The notes: generated from the sequence alone by a model not told the origin. 43,125 bases of DNA from Shewanella marina JCM 15074 (GCF_000614975.1 NZ_BALM01000033.1:1-43125), one strand, 5' to 3'. Positions 8,115-17,313 are shown, counted from the first letter of the stretch. A program made the numbers and translations.

Positions 8115-9077
8115 TTGAAACCATTAAATATTATTTTTGCAGGTACACCCGATTTTGCAGCCCGTCATTTACAGGCATTGTTAGCATCTGAGCATAATAT
8201 CATTGCTGTTTACACTAAGCCTGATAGCCCTGCTGGACGCGGTAAAAAGCTAACCACTAGCCCAGTAAAAGATCTTGCGGTTGAACACAATATTCCGGTA
8301 TACCAACCTGCATCTCTACGCAATGAAGCGGCGCAGCAAGAGTTAGCAGCCCTAAATGCTGATCTTATGGTCGTTGTGGCTTATGGCTTAATTCTGCCAC
8401 AAGCAGCATTAGATGCACCTCGTTTAGGTTGTATCAATGTGCATGGTTCAATCTTGCCCCGCTGGCGTGGTGCAGCACCGATCCAGCGCGCACTATGGGC
8501 TGGCGATAGCCACACTGGCGTGACCATTATGCAGATGGATATCGGTTTAGACACCGGTGATATGCTGCTAAAAACAGAGCTAAAAATTGAAGATACCGAT
8601 ACGTCTGCAAGCTTATATGAAAAACTTGCCGAGCAAGGCCCAAGCGCACTAGTTGAAGCCGTAGCCGGACTCGCAGCAGGTACCTTAACAGCTGAAAAGC
8701 AAGATGAAAGCTTGGCTAACTACGCGGCTAAGTTATCAAAAGAAGAAGCCCGTCTAGATTGGTCAAAAGCCGCAACAACATTAGATCGTGAAGTGCGTGC
8801 TTTTAACCCGTGGCCAGTTAGTTATTTTGCTCACCAAGATTGTAATATCAAAGTATGGCAAGCAAGCCCACAAGCAACAACTCATACCGCAGCGACGGGC
8901 ACCATTATTAATGCCAACAAAGCAGGAATTGAAATTGCAACAGGTGAAGGTAGTTTGCTTATCACTAAGATGCAATTACCGGGCAAAAAGCCTATGGCAG
9001 TAGCCGATATTCTTAATTCTCGTGGCGAATGGTTTACTGTTGGCACCGTATTATCAGCTAGCGAAGGTGAATCATGA
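8115..9077 (+). CDS. fmt: Methionyl-tRNA formyltransferase
   Basis: Formylates Met-tRNAi using 10-formyl-tetrahydrofolate and so supplies the group that Def later removes. At 320 residues the length is normal. The catalytic set is visible: N108 and H110 in CINVHGSILPRWRGAAPIQR, and D146 in MDIGLDTGDM. The C-terminal OB-like domain starts near residue 205. The start is a TTG at 8115, preceded by AGGAAA. No ATG or GTG would preserve the conserved KPLNIIFAGTPDFAA N-terminus, so the rare codon is supported. It lies eight bases after def and overlaps rsmB by four bases (ATGA). Confidence 0.97.
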   Translation: MKPLNIIFAGTPDFAARHLQALLASEHNIIAVYTKPDSPAGRGKKLTTSPVKDLAVEHNIPVYQPASLRNEAAQQELAALNADLMVVVAYGLILPQAALDAPRLGCINVHGSILPRWRGAAPIQRALWAGDSHTGVTIMQMDIGLDTGDMLLKTELKIEDTDTSASLYEKLAEQGPSALVEAVAGLAAGTLTAEKQDESLANYAAKLSKEEARLDWSKAATTLDREVRAFNPWPVSYFAHQDCNIKVWQASPQATTHTAATGTIINANKAGIEIATGEGSLLITKMQLPGKKPMAVADILNSRGEWFTVGTVLSASEGES

Positions 9078-10360
9078 TCAACTTACGCGCACTTGCAGCT
9101 AAAGCTATCTATCAAGTATTAGAAAATGGCATGTCACTCTCTGTGGCACTGCCAATTCAACAGCAACATTTAGAAAATAGTAAAGATAAAGCGCTTGTTG
9201 CCGAACTTTGTTATGGTGTGATGCGTTATTTACCTCAATTAGACAAATGCATTAGTGATTGCATGAGTAAGCCCTTAAAAGGCAAGCAGCGCATTATTCA
9301 TCAATTGCTATTAGTGGGTTGTTATCAACTTTACTTTACCCGTATTCCAAGTCATGCCGCTATCTCTGAAACAGCTGAAGCATGCCGCCAACTTCGTTTT
9401 GAAGGCTTAGTTAAAGTGGTTAACGGTGTATTACGTAATATTCAACGCCAACAACCGCAACTTGCTGAAGATAACGATACCTTAAAATACAATACTCCCG
9501 CTTGGATTGTAAAAGCCTTGCGCAACGCGTATCCAGATCAATGGCAACAAGTGATAGAGCAAAGTCACCAACGTCCACCAATGTGGTTACGTAACAATGT
9601 TCAATCACAAACACGCGACCAATATCTTGCACAATTGGCAGAAGTAGAAATTGAAGCAACTGCAGGAACGAGCAGCGAAGCAATTCTACTGAGTTCACCT
9701 ACCGATGTTAATCGTTTACCGCACTTTAGCGACGGCGCGGTTTCTGTTCAAGATGGTGCAGCGCAATGGGCAGCCAGCTTATTAGCCCCACAAGCGAATG
9801 AACTTATTTTAGATGCATGTGCCGCGCCCGGTGGTAAAAGTTGTCATCTACTTGAAACTGAACCATCAATTAAACTTGTTGCAGTCGATTTTGATGAAAA
9901 ACGCTTACAACGCGTGAGTCAAAACTTAGAACGCTTACACCTCAATGCCGAGGTTGTACACGGCGATGCCGCAAATATTGATGCTTGGTGGCAAGGTGAT
10001 AAATTTGATCGTATCTTACTTGATGCGCCATGTTCAGCAACTGGGGTTATTCGCCGCCACGCTGATATAAAATGGTTACGTAAAGAGAAAGATATTGCCG
10101 AGTTAGCCAAGTTACAACATCAAATTATTGATCATTGCTGGCAATGGCTAAAACCGGGTGGAACCATGTTATATGCAACGTGCTCGATTTTACCTCAAGA
10201 AAATAAACAACAAATAGCCGCTTTTCTTGAACGCACCCCTGATGCAACTTTAGTTGCCATTGCAAATCAAACAGATGCAGCAGATATCGGCTGGCAAATT
10301 TTACCGGGACAAGACAACATGGACGGGTTCTACTATGCCCGTTTAGTTAAATCTAAATAA
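9074..10360 (+). CDS. rsmB: 16S rRNA (cytosine-967-C5)-methyltransferase
   Basis: Methylates C967 of 16S rRNA using S-adenosylmethionine. The 428-residue protein has an N-terminal NusB-like RNA-binding domain (about 1-130). It then has a Rossmann methyltransferase with DACAAPGGK (247-255), DAPCSATGVIRR carrying C320, and YATCSILPQEN carrying C370. Two catalytic cysteines are the mark of the RsmB/Sun family. The ATG overlaps the fmt stop by four bases, implying translational coupling. trkA follows after ten bases. Confidence 0.97.
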   Translation: MINLRALAAKAIYQVLENGMSLSVALPIQQQHLENSKDKALVAELCYGVMRYLPQLDKCISDCMSKPLKGKQRIIHQLLLVGCYQLYFTRIPSHAAISETAEACRQLRFEGLVKVVNGVLRNIQRQQPQLAEDNDTLKYNTPAWIVKALRNAYPDQWQQVIEQSHQRPPMWLRNNVQSQTRDQYLAQLAEVEIEATAGTSSEAILLSSPTDVNRLPHFSDGAVSVQDGAAQWAASLLAPQANELILDACAAPGGKSCHLLETEPSIKLVAVDFDEKRLQRVSQNLERLHLNAEVVHGDAANIDAWWQGDKFDRILLDAPCSATGVIRRHADIKWLRKEKDIAELAKLQHQIIDHCWQWLKPGGTMLYATCSILPQENKQQIAAFLERTPDATLVAIANQTDAADIGWQILPGQDNMDGFYYARLVKSK

Positions 10361-10370
10361 TAGGCAATTT

Positions 10371-11780
10371 ATGAAGATTATCATCTTAGGGGCAGGACAA
10401 GTTGGCGGCACATTAGCTGAAAACTTGGTTGGTGAAAATAATGACATCACCATCGTTGATAGTGACAAAACAAGACTAAACTCCCTACAAGATAAATATG
10501 ACTTACGTGTAATTGTAGGTCATGGAGCTCACCCTGGTGTACTAAAAGACGCTGGCGCTGAAGATGCTGATATGTTGATTGCCGTAACCAACAGTGATGA
10601 GTGCAATATGGCTGCCTGCCAAATTGCCTACTCACTGTTTGGTACTCCAACCAAAATTGCACGTATTCGTTCTGAGCAATATTTATCCATGCGCGATAAA
10701 TTATTTATTGATAGTGAAACCAAACAGAGCGATAACAAACCACGTGGTGGTTTTATTATTGATGAACTGATTGCACCAGAACAATTAGTCACCGCCTATA
10801 TTCATCGTTTAGTTGAATACCCGGGCGCACTTCAAGTATTAGAATTTGCTGAAGGTCGTGTCAGTTTAGTTGCTGTACGAGCTTATTATGGTGGCCCATT
10901 AGTGGGTAATGCACTTGCAACGCTACGCGAACATATGCCAAATATTGATACCCGTGTAGCGGCAATTTTCCGCCAAGGCAAACCTATTATGCCGCGTGGT
11001 ACGACAATTATTGAGGCCGATGACGAAGTGTTCTTTGTGGCCGATAGTCGCCATATTCGCGCAGTAATGAGTGAGATGCAAAAGCTCGATAATACCTACC
11101 GTAATATCATGATTGCAGGGGGCGGTAACATCGGCTTAGGTCTAGCAAAAAGACTGGAGCGCAATCACTCAGTTAAGTTACTTGAACATAAACCTGAGCG
11201 CGCTGAGTTATTATCAGAAAAACTGGAGAATACCACCGTCTTTTGTGGTGATGCTTCAGATCAAGAGCTGCTGATTGAAGAACATATCGATCAGACTGAT
11301 GTGTTTATTGCAGTCACTAACGATGATGAAGCCAACATTATGTCAGCGTTATTGGCAAAGCGTATGGGAGCCAAAAAAGTCATGGTACTCATCCAGCGCG
11401 AAGCCTACGTCGATATTGTGCAAGAAGCGAATATCGATATTGCGATTTCACCGCAACAAGCCACAATCTCTGCTTTACTTACTCATATCCGCCAAGGCGA
11501 TATTTGTAATGTTTACTCATTAAGACGTGGTGCAGCAGAAGCCATTGAGGCGATTGCCCATGGTGACTCAAGCACATCTAAAGTTGTAGGGAAACAGATT
11601 GGGGATATCCGCCTACCACCTGGAACCACCATTGGCGCGATTGTGCGTGATGATGAGGTGTTAATGGCTCATGATAAAACCATTATTGAACAAGGAGATC
11701 ACATTATCTTATTCCTAGTGAATAAGAAGTTTGTTGGCGATGTTGAAAAACTATTCCAACCGAGTGCTTTCTTCTTTTAG
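10371..11780 (+). CDS. trkA: Trk potassium uptake regulatory subunit TrkA
   Basis: Peripheral membrane NAD(H)-binding gating subunit of the Trk K+ transporter. At 469 residues it has two tandem RCK units. The first starts with IIILGAGQVGG (residues 3-13) and the second with IMIAGGGNIGLGLAKRLE near residue 245; each is a Rossmann NAD fold followed by a TrkA-C domain. The terminal VEKLFQPS resembles the E. coli protein's end. It follows rsmB by ten bases and precedes trkH by eight, so the channel subunit made with it is probably the one encoded at 11789-13231. Confidence 0.97.
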   Translation: MKIIILGAGQVGGTLAENLVGENNDITIVDSDKTRLNSLQDKYDLRVIVGHGAHPGVLKDAGAEDADMLIAVTNSDECNMAACQIAYSLFGTPTKIARIRSEQYLSMRDKLFIDSETKQSDNKPRGGFIIDELIAPEQLVTAYIHRLVEYPGALQVLEFAEGRVSLVAVRAYYGGPLVGNALATLREHMPNIDTRVAAIFRQGKPIMPRGTTIIEADDEVFFVADSRHIRAVMSEMQKLDNTYRNIMIAGGGNIGLGLAKRLERNHSVKLLEHKPERAELLSEKLENTTVFCGDASDQELLIEEHIDQTDVFIAVTNDDEANIMSALLAKRMGAKKVMVLIQREAYVDIVQEANIDIAISPQQATISALLTHIRQGDICNVYSLRRGAAEAIEAIAHGDSSTSKVVGKQIGDIRLPPGTTIGAIVRDDEVLMAHDKTIIEQGDHIILFLVNKKFVGDVEKLFQPSAFFF

Positions 11781-11788
11781 GCTGTTGT

Positions 11789-13231
11789 ATGTTAAATTTT
11801 CGAGCTTTGCTGTTTATTTTAGGTGTGTTCCTGTCAATGATGGCAGGATTTATGCTCATCCCGCTCATTTTTGCCCTCGTGCAGAATGAGGAGACCGTCG
11901 GCGCGTTTCTAATCTCAGCATTAGTCACCGCATCAGCCGCTGGGATCTGTATGCATGGAGGGCAAAGAAAGCGCATTAATCTCAATATTCGAGATATGTT
12001 TTTACTCACCAGTTTAACTTGGGTCATTGTTAGCGCATTTGCTGCGCTACCCTTCACTCTTTATCACGGTATTAATTATACCGATGCATTTTTTGAAACC
12101 ATGTCAGGCATTACCACCACAGGCTCTACGGTATTATCTGGCTTAGATAAAATGGCGCACAGTATTCTTATCTGGCGCTCATTATTACAATGGCTTGGTG
12201 GTATCGGCTTTATTGTAATGGCTGTAGCAGTACTGCCATTTTTGAACGTCGGTGGTATGAAACTGTTCCGCACAGAGTCGTCTGAGTGGAGCGACAAAGC
12301 CATGCCGCGAACACAGAACATGGCTAAACAGTTATTTTATATCTATATTCTGCTTTCTATCTTATGTGCAATTGGCTATCACTTCGCAGGAATGAACTGG
12401 TTTGATGCAGCCAATCATGCGATGACCACTCTGTCGACTGGCGGCTACTCAACCTCAGATCAATCGATGGCGCACTTTAGCCACTCCGCGCAATGGGTCG
12501 GCACGGTATTTATGGCTGCAGGTGGATTACCATTACTCCTATTTGTGCAGTCAATTCAACAGAAATCATTTAAAGTTTGGAATGATACCCAAGTTATCGG
12601 CTTTTTGGTGTTTATCAGTTTAGTATCTATCGGCCTAGGGATTTGGCTGTCCGATACCCGCGAGATGCCATTCGTTGATGCTATTCGCCTAACCAGCTTT
12701 AACGTCGTTTCGGTGGTGACTACCACAGGCTTTGGTTTAACTGACTACGGAGCTTGGGGTGGCTTGGCAAATATTGCCTTCCTATTTTTGATGGTTGTCG
12801 GCAGTTGTTCAGGCTCAACTTCTGGTGGTATCAAAGTATTCCGCTTCCAAATCGCTGGCGCCATTATGCGCGAGCAACTTAAGCAGCAATTCCATCCTCG
12901 CGGAGTATTTAGAGAACGCTACAACAACCGCCCGATTAGTGAAGATATTATTCGCTCACTAGTGACCTTTGTGCTGCTCTATATGCTGGTGATTGTAGTG
13001 ACTTCAATCATTCTAGTATTAACCGGATTAGATCCTGTCACCAGCTTTACCGGTGCAATTACCGCGGTATCAAATGTAGGTCCAGGATTAGGCCCAATTA
13101 TTGGCCCAGCAGGCAATTTTGCGACCTTACCCGATGTGGCTAAATGGGCATTAGCCGTCGCAATGTTATTGGGACGATTAGAGATCCTAACCGTCGCCGT
13201 CTTATTCCATCCCAAGTTTTGGCGTTATTAA
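11789..13231 (+). CDS. trkH: Trk potassium uptake channel subunit TrkH (copy 1, with trkA)
   Basis: Integral membrane K+-translocating subunit, 480 residues with about ten hydrophobic segments. The four pore loops of the TrkH/KtrB superfamily are visible: GITTTGSTV, STGGYSTSD, TTTGFGLTDY and NVGPGLGPIIG. It is co-directional with trkA at an eight-base gap. The second and third loops differ from E. coli TrkH and from copy 2 at 14842-16299, so this copy belongs to another TrkH subgroup. The final segment RLEILTVAVLFHPKFWRY is typical. The stop is one base from the stop of the convergent hemG-like gene. Confidence 0.95.
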   Translation: MLNFRALLFILGVFLSMMAGFMLIPLIFALVQNEETVGAFLISALVTASAAGICMHGGQRKRINLNIRDMFLLTSLTWVIVSAFAALPFTLYHGINYTDAFFETMSGITTTGSTVLSGLDKMAHSILIWRSLLQWLGGIGFIVMAVAVLPFLNVGGMKLFRTESSEWSDKAMPRTQNMAKQLFYIYILLSILCAIGYHFAGMNWFDAANHAMTTLSTGGYSTSDQSMAHFSHSAQWVGTVFMAAGGLPLLLFVQSIQQKSFKVWNDTQVIGFLVFISLVSIGLGIWLSDTREMPFVDAIRLTSFNVVSVVTTTGFGLTDYGAWGGLANIAFLFLMVVGSCSGSTSGGIKVFRFQIAGAIMREQLKQQFHPRGVFRERYNNRPISEDIIRSLVTFVLLYMLVIVVTSIILVLTGLDPVTSFTGAITAVSNVGPGLGPIIGPAGNFATLPDVAKWALAVAMLLGRLEILTVAVLFHPKFWRY

Positions 13232-13232
13232 G

Positions 13233-13766
13233 CTAGTTCACAAGACCATAAACTTCAGTGGCATAAGCTTTCACATCATCCCAGTCCGTGTAATCAATCA
13301 CGGACTTGGGATCGGTTGGCCCATCCGTCATCTTCATAATTAACTGAATTGCCAAACGGTCATACCAAGGCCATGATGGATAGTCCACCTTGCCTGCAAT
13401 AATTTTTAAATGTTGTGGTTGCCAAGGTGATAACTGAATAAACTTTTGTAAATACTTATTATTTTCTAAAATACGCTTTTCAGGTTTACGTGCCACCACA
13501 TTGACACTAAAGAAACTGTTTGGCCGTTCGCTCAATTGCTGCTGATAGCGTTCAACAAATGCAAAAACCGATTTATCATAACTGCCATAAAGCACACAAG
13601 CGCCAACCATAACAGCATCATATTTGTGCCACTCAATTTGTGGGTTATCTTTAATGTTAACCACATCACACTGACCGCCAAGCTCAGTTATTTGAGATGC
13701 TATTGTTTGTGCAATCTTAGCGGTATGGCCGCCACGGGAAAAATAAATAACTAAAACTGACTTCAT
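13233..13766 (-). CDS. HemG-like flavodoxin-fold protoporphyrinogen oxidase, divergent paralogue
   Basis: A 177-residue flavodoxin-fold protein related to HemG, the FMN enzyme that oxidises protoporphyrinogen IX and passes electrons to the quinone pool. Shared features are the N-terminal FMN loop (SRGGHT), FFSVNVVARKP in the middle, and MTDGPTD near the end. It differs from the more canonical copy at 14306-14842: it has SRGGHT for STVDGQT and GACVLYGSYD for GASIRYGKYR. I chose the ATG at 13766; a GTG at 13781 would add VDNL, which family members lack. Whether it still acts on protoporphyrinogen is uncertain. It is convergent with trkH and divergent from the ArsR gene across about 210 bp. Confidence 0.82.
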   Translation of the reverse strand: MKSVLVIYFSRGGHTAKIAQTIASQITELGGQCDVVNIKDNPQIEWHKYDAVMVGACVLYGSYDKSVFAFVERYQQQLSERPNSFFSVNVVARKPEKRILENNKYLQKFIQLSPWQPQHLKIIAGKVDYPSWPWYDRLAIQLIMKMTDGPTDPKSVIDYTDWDDVKAYATEVYGLVN

Positions 13767-13974
13767 TAAATTATCCACCACAAAAATATATCCAGCTATC
13801 TTACCTCATAATAATATAGATTGATTTTAAACATGTGATTTCATCTGCATAGATCAAATTATCTATAATAATTAGCACTAGCTCATAAATTAAAACATTG
13901 ATATTAAAGATTTATTGCCAACCAATATGCCATTAATTAGTATGTGCTAATAACAACTAATTTGACTGACCCTC

Positions 13975-14277
13975 ATGCAAACTAAAATTAATATTGGTAC
14001 CCTTTTACCCCACGCTGAAGGCGCTGCAAAATGGTTAAAAGCCATTGCAAACCCTTATCGTTTGATGATTTTATGTCTATTACACGATAGCGAATTGAGC
14101 GTAACTGAATTAAATGAATCAGTGCCATTAAGCCAATCTGCGCTTTCTCAGCATCTAGCTGTGCTACGCGCAGAAGATCTAGTATCAACTCGCAAATGCT
14201 CACAAGTGGTTTACTACAAACTAAAAAATCAGCAAGTAACCGATGTGATTTCTGTATTGCAACAACGCTATGTATAG
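13975..14277 (+). CDS. ArsR-family winged-helix regulator, HlyU/SqrR-like
   Basis: A 100-residue winged-helix dimer-type repressor. The recognition segment LSQSALSQHLAVLR (52-65) and the C34 context LMILCLLHDSELSV closely resemble HlyU, BigR and SqrR, sulfide/persulfide-responsive members that sense through two cysteines. Here the cysteines are C34 and C75 (TRKCSQVV). The usual second cysteine near the C-terminus is absent (tail QQRYV). No arsenic or zinc motif such as ELCVCDL is present. Upstream, TATAAT at 13864-13869 is a plausible -10. An 8-bp inverted repeat (ATTAGCAC at 13871, GTGCTAAT at 13944) flanks the leader and could be an operator. The targets are unknown. Confidence 0.85.
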   Translation: MQTKINIGTLLPHAEGAAKWLKAIANPYRLMILCLLHDSELSVTELNESVPLSQSALSQHLAVLRAEDLVSTRKCSQVVYYKLKNQQVTDVISVLQQRYV

Positions 14278-14291
14278 CGCTAGCAATAATT

Positions 14292-14320
14292 AAAAAAACC
14301 TGCTCTTAGCAGGTTTTTTT
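14292..14320. terminator. Bidirectional intrinsic terminator
   Basis: A perfect 13-bp stem (AAAAAAACCTGCT / AGCAGGTTTTTTT) with a three-base loop, giving a T-tract on both strands. It sits 14 bp after the ArsR-family gene and overlaps the last codons and stop (14308-14306) of the convergent hemG gene. It therefore ends both transcripts. Confidence 0.92.
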
Positions 14321-14842
14321 ATACGCGAAACTTTGGCCAAACCGTTTAACAGCCGGCCAGTCAGTAAACTCGTAGACCTTTGATATATCTGTCGGCCCTT
14401 TGGTCATCCACATAATAAATCTAATCATCATGCGATCAAAAAACCGATATTGGGGATAAGCAATTTTACCCGCAAATACGGCCAGTTGTTGTGGCCGCCA
14501 TAATGACAACTTTAAAAACTGGTTCATATATGGGTTGGTTTCGGGGGTATTTTTATTAGGCTTACGCGCAACAACATTGACACTAAAAAAAGCATTTTGC
14601 TTACTGTCTAGCACTTTACTGTGGGCATTAATAAACTTAAATAATTCAGGTCGATACTTGCCGTAGCGAATGCTAGCCCCTATCAACACTTTATCAAACT
14701 CAGCTAAAGCAGGTTGCTCATTCTCCGCTAAATTAACAATACACACCTGCTCACCTAACTCAGTTAAGGTTTGCTGTATTTGTTTGCAAATCGCCAATGT
14801 TTGACCATCAACCGTCGAATAAAGAATAAGTGTCTTAAGCAT
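14306..14842 (-). CDS. hemG: Menaquinone-dependent protoporphyrinogen oxidase HemG
   Basis: FMN-containing flavodoxin-fold enzyme that converts protoporphyrinogen IX to protoporphyrin IX with quinone as acceptor, at the inner membrane face. The 178-residue protein begins MLKTLILYSTVDGQT, the typical HemG start with the FMN-phosphate loop, and has GASIRYGKY, FFSVNVVARKPNKNTPETNPY and FIMWMTKGPTD. A longer open frame upstream lies inside the trkH gene and is rejected. The ATG overlaps the trkH stop (TAATG), so translation is coupled. The order yigZ-trkH-hemG is also that of E. coli, which marks this as the orthologue and the 13233-13766 gene as the extra copy. Confidence 0.93.
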   Translation of the reverse strand: MLKTLILYSTVDGQTLAICKQIQQTLTELGEQVCIVNLAENEQPALAEFDKVLIGASIRYGKYRPELFKFINAHSKVLDSKQNAFFSVNVVARKPNKNTPETNPYMNQFLKLSLWRPQQLAVFAGKIAYPQYRFFDRMMIRFIMWMTKGPTDISKVYEFTDWPAVKRFGQSFAYKKTC

Positions 14843-16299
14843 TAGTTCTTCCAGAACGTCGGGGTAAATAACACTAATAAAGTAAATACTTCTAATCGGC
14901 CAAATAGCATCGCAATCACTAATACCCATTTCGCACCATCACCAATAGATGCGTAGTTACTTGCCACTTCACCTAGACCGGGGCCCAAGTTATTTAAACA
15001 AGCAGCCACCGCACTAAAAGCAGTAATGTTATCGATGCCTAGCGCCATTAACGCCAACATACACAACACAAATACTAAAGTATAGGCAGAGAAAAATCCC
15101 CATACCGCATCAACGACCCGATCAGGTAATGCAGTGCTGCCGATCCTAATGGAATACATCGCCCGTGGATGAACTAAGCGTTTTAATTCACGCGAGCCTT
15201 GTAATAACAATAGAATCATACGAATCACTTTAATGCCGCCAGCGGTTGAACCACCACAGCCACCAATAAAGCTAGAGAAAATTAACAACATAGGTAAAAA
15301 TAACGGCCACATATTAAAGCTTTGGGTACCAAACCCCGCCGTTGTAGAAATAGAAACCGCTTGGAATAAAGCATGATCTAAGGTTTGCTCTGGTGTGTCA
15401 TAAACCCCAGATTTATAAAGTGTTAAAAAGCAAATAGCGGTTAATACAAACTGAATAAGCAATAGCATCTTAAACTCAGCATCACGCCAATAAACTTTTA
15501 AATCGATACCACCACGACAAAATGCAGCAAAATGGACACTAAAATTCACAGCCGCAATTAATAGAAATACCACACAAATCATATTAATTGTTGGACTATT
15601 AAAATAGCCCATGCTGGCATCATGGGTAGAAAATCCGCCAATCGCAATGGTAGAGAAAGAGTGACAAATGGCATCAAATGCGGTCATACCCGCGAGCCAA
15701 TATGCTAATGCACAGGCAATGGTTAATGCTAAATAGATATACCAAAGCACCTTGGCAGTTTCTGCAATACGCGGCGTCATTTTGGAGTCTTTTACTGGGC
15801 CGGGAATCTCAGCTCGATACAGCTGCATACCACCAATACCCAATACGGGTAAAATAGCTACCGCTAAAACAATGATACCCATACCACCTAACCATTGTAA
15901 TAAATGGCGATAGAATAAAATTGCTTTAGGCAGGTCGTCTAACCCGACAATGACGGTTGCCCCCGTCGTCGTCAATGCTGAAAATGATTCGAACACACTA
16001 TCGGTATAACTTAAATCAGGTTGGCTAGAGAAAATAAATGGCAAAGTACCAATGAAACCCAATACCGTCCAAAACAGGGTGACAATTAAAAAACCTTCCC
16101 TTGTTCTTAATTCAGCTTTTTGTTGTCGATTGGGATACCACAATATAAAACCAATCACGATACTGACAAAAAATGATTGAATAAATGGCGTACCACCACC
16201 GTCCTTATAAATAACGGCAATTAATGCTGGCGGCAGCATAGTAATTGAAAAGAGAGCGATTAATAGCCCTGTAATTCTTATTATCGTTCGATATTGCAT
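14842..16299 (-). CDS. trkH: Trk potassium uptake channel subunit TrkH (copy 2, with hemG)
   Basis: A second 485-residue TrkH with about ten hydrophobic helices. Pore loops are ALTTTGATV, STIAIGGFSTHDAS, STTAGFGTQ and NNLGPGLGE, which match E. coli TrkH closely. This copy is therefore the classical orthologue, while copy 1 is associated with trkA. It must use the same TrkA protein, since no second trkA is present here. The end FTLLVLFTPTFWKN is the usual TrkH C-terminus. It is transcribed with hemG (one-base overlap) and lies 103 bp downstream of yigZ. Confidence 0.95.
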   Translation of the reverse strand: MQYRTIIRITGLLIALFSITMLPPALIAVIYKDGGGTPFIQSFFVSIVIGFILWYPNRQQKAELRTREGFLIVTLFWTVLGFIGTLPFIFSSQPDLSYTDSVFESFSALTTTGATVIVGLDDLPKAILFYRHLLQWLGGMGIIVLAVAILPVLGIGGMQLYRAEIPGPVKDSKMTPRIAETAKVLWYIYLALTIACALAYWLAGMTAFDAICHSFSTIAIGGFSTHDASMGYFNSPTINMICVVFLLIAAVNFSVHFAAFCRGGIDLKVYWRDAEFKMLLLIQFVLTAICFLTLYKSGVYDTPEQTLDHALFQAVSISTTAGFGTQSFNMWPLFLPMLLIFSSFIGGCGGSTAGGIKVIRMILLLLQGSRELKRLVHPRAMYSIRIGSTALPDRVVDAVWGFFSAYTLVFVLCMLALMALGIDNITAFSAVAACLNNLGPGLGEVASNYASIGDGAKWVLVIAMLFGRLEVFTLLVLFTPTFWKN

Positions 16300-16402
16300 T
16301 ATGCGTTTACGTTTTCCAATGCAGTGCTATATAAGCTAACGGCATGATTGTGAAAATATCCATATAAATAATTATCCATTGTGTCACAAAAAGATCTCAG
16401 CC

Positions 16403-17019
16403 TTAAGCAATATCAAACTCTGCTTGCACTAATCCGTGAGTCATCGTTGCTAACTCTAAGTTAAACTCGATTTGCGCAGCTTTTGCTAATGAGAAAGTAA
16501 TCGAGATATTTTCAGCAAACTGCTTATCTTCTATTACCGCATCAAACTTCTGCAGTAGATATTCTATATCTCTAAGTTGAGCATAATCACAATCCAGCTT
16601 TGCTGGATAACGGATCTGTTTTAATTGCGTGACTAATTGTGTTAAGCCTTGCTTCATGCCCGAAGTATAAGCACGAACCAAACCACCAACCCCAAGCTTA
16701 GTGCCACCATAATAACGAATAACAATTGCACCAATTTCGCCAATATTAGCCCCTTGTAAAGTCGCCAACATTGGTCGTCCGGCACTACCCGATGCTCGCC
16801 ATCATCGCTTGAACCAATATTTATAGAGTCAGTTGGCCGCCCTAATACATAGGCATAACAATAATGAGTGGCTCCAGGATATGTTTGTCTCGCCAATATC
16901 ATCTGTTGACGAAAACTATCTGCGCTATCACACGCAAATAATAAGGTAATAAAACGACTATGTTTTATCTCTTCTTCAAAAACTAACTCTGTTGCCGGAA
17001 TTAAATAACTATCACTCAA
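16403..17019 (-). pseudogene. yigZ: IMPACT/YigZ family protein, one-base frameshift
   Basis: Two overlapping minus-strand frames together encode an IMPACT-family protein. The first ends its meaningful part at GSSDDGE and the second continues from SGSAGRPMLATLQG through RYYGGTKLGVGGLVRAY. One base is missing near 16794 (plus strand gatgctc, expected gatggctc). Restoring it yields GSSDDGEPSGSAGRP and a 205-residue protein, against 204 in E. coli YigZ. The family is implicated in translation control, but its bacterial role is not settled. The position upstream of trkH-hemG matches E. coli. The deletion is probably a sequence error; see the findings. Confidence 0.88.
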
Positions 17020-17153
17020 ACCAATCTCATCTTATTTATATCAATTTATGGCGGTATCGAAATATTCGACATGCTACAGATAAGCTTAATCATAGCAAAT
17101 CCAAGCAGTAGTTTTATATGTATAAACAATGGGGTGACGCATTTGTTAATTAA

Positions 17154-17175
17154 AATTTAAACAAGTGTTTTAATT
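17154..17175. promoter_or_regulatory. Candidate PsrA-type fatty-acid operator upstream of fadBA
   Basis: A 22-bp inverted repeat, AATTTAAACA-AG-TGTTTTAATT, with nine of ten base pairs matching. It lies about 140 bp upstream of the fadB start in the 294-bp intergenic region 17020-17313. The core AAACA-N2-TGTTT resembles the AAAC/GTTT half-sites of the TetR-type fatty-acid regulator PsrA, known to control fad genes in Pseudomonas and Shewanella. The assignment is by resemblance only. The rest of the intergenic region holds the divergent yigZ and fadB promoters, in which I could not fix hexamers. Confidence 0.45.
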
Positions 17176-17313
17176 GAGTGTTGTAATTTCACTAATTTAC
17201 AAGCAAACTGGATGATAAGTGGTCAATCGATGACCTAGACTGCTGTAAAAAAGGAAGCCTATTCAATTACGATAAATGTAATGGAATACAACCTAAGCAA
17301 AAGGAAGCAAGTA

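Noticed and set aside
10740..10760. CCACGTGG-containing sequence in trkA as a fourth parS
   Set aside because: The flanks do not match TGTTNC/GNAACA, so only the central CACGTG is shared.
13860..13960. Possible FNR site or riboswitch upstream of the ArsR-type gene
   Set aside because: The TGATTTCAT...AGATCAA bases have the wrong spacing for FNR, and no stable long fold or aptamer pattern is evident. Only the simple 8-bp inverted repeat was kept.
14843..14929. Longer N-terminus for hemG, 29 extra residues
   Set aside because: The extension lies inside trkH coding sequence and the typical HemG start MLKTLILYST is at 14842 with a TAATG overlap.
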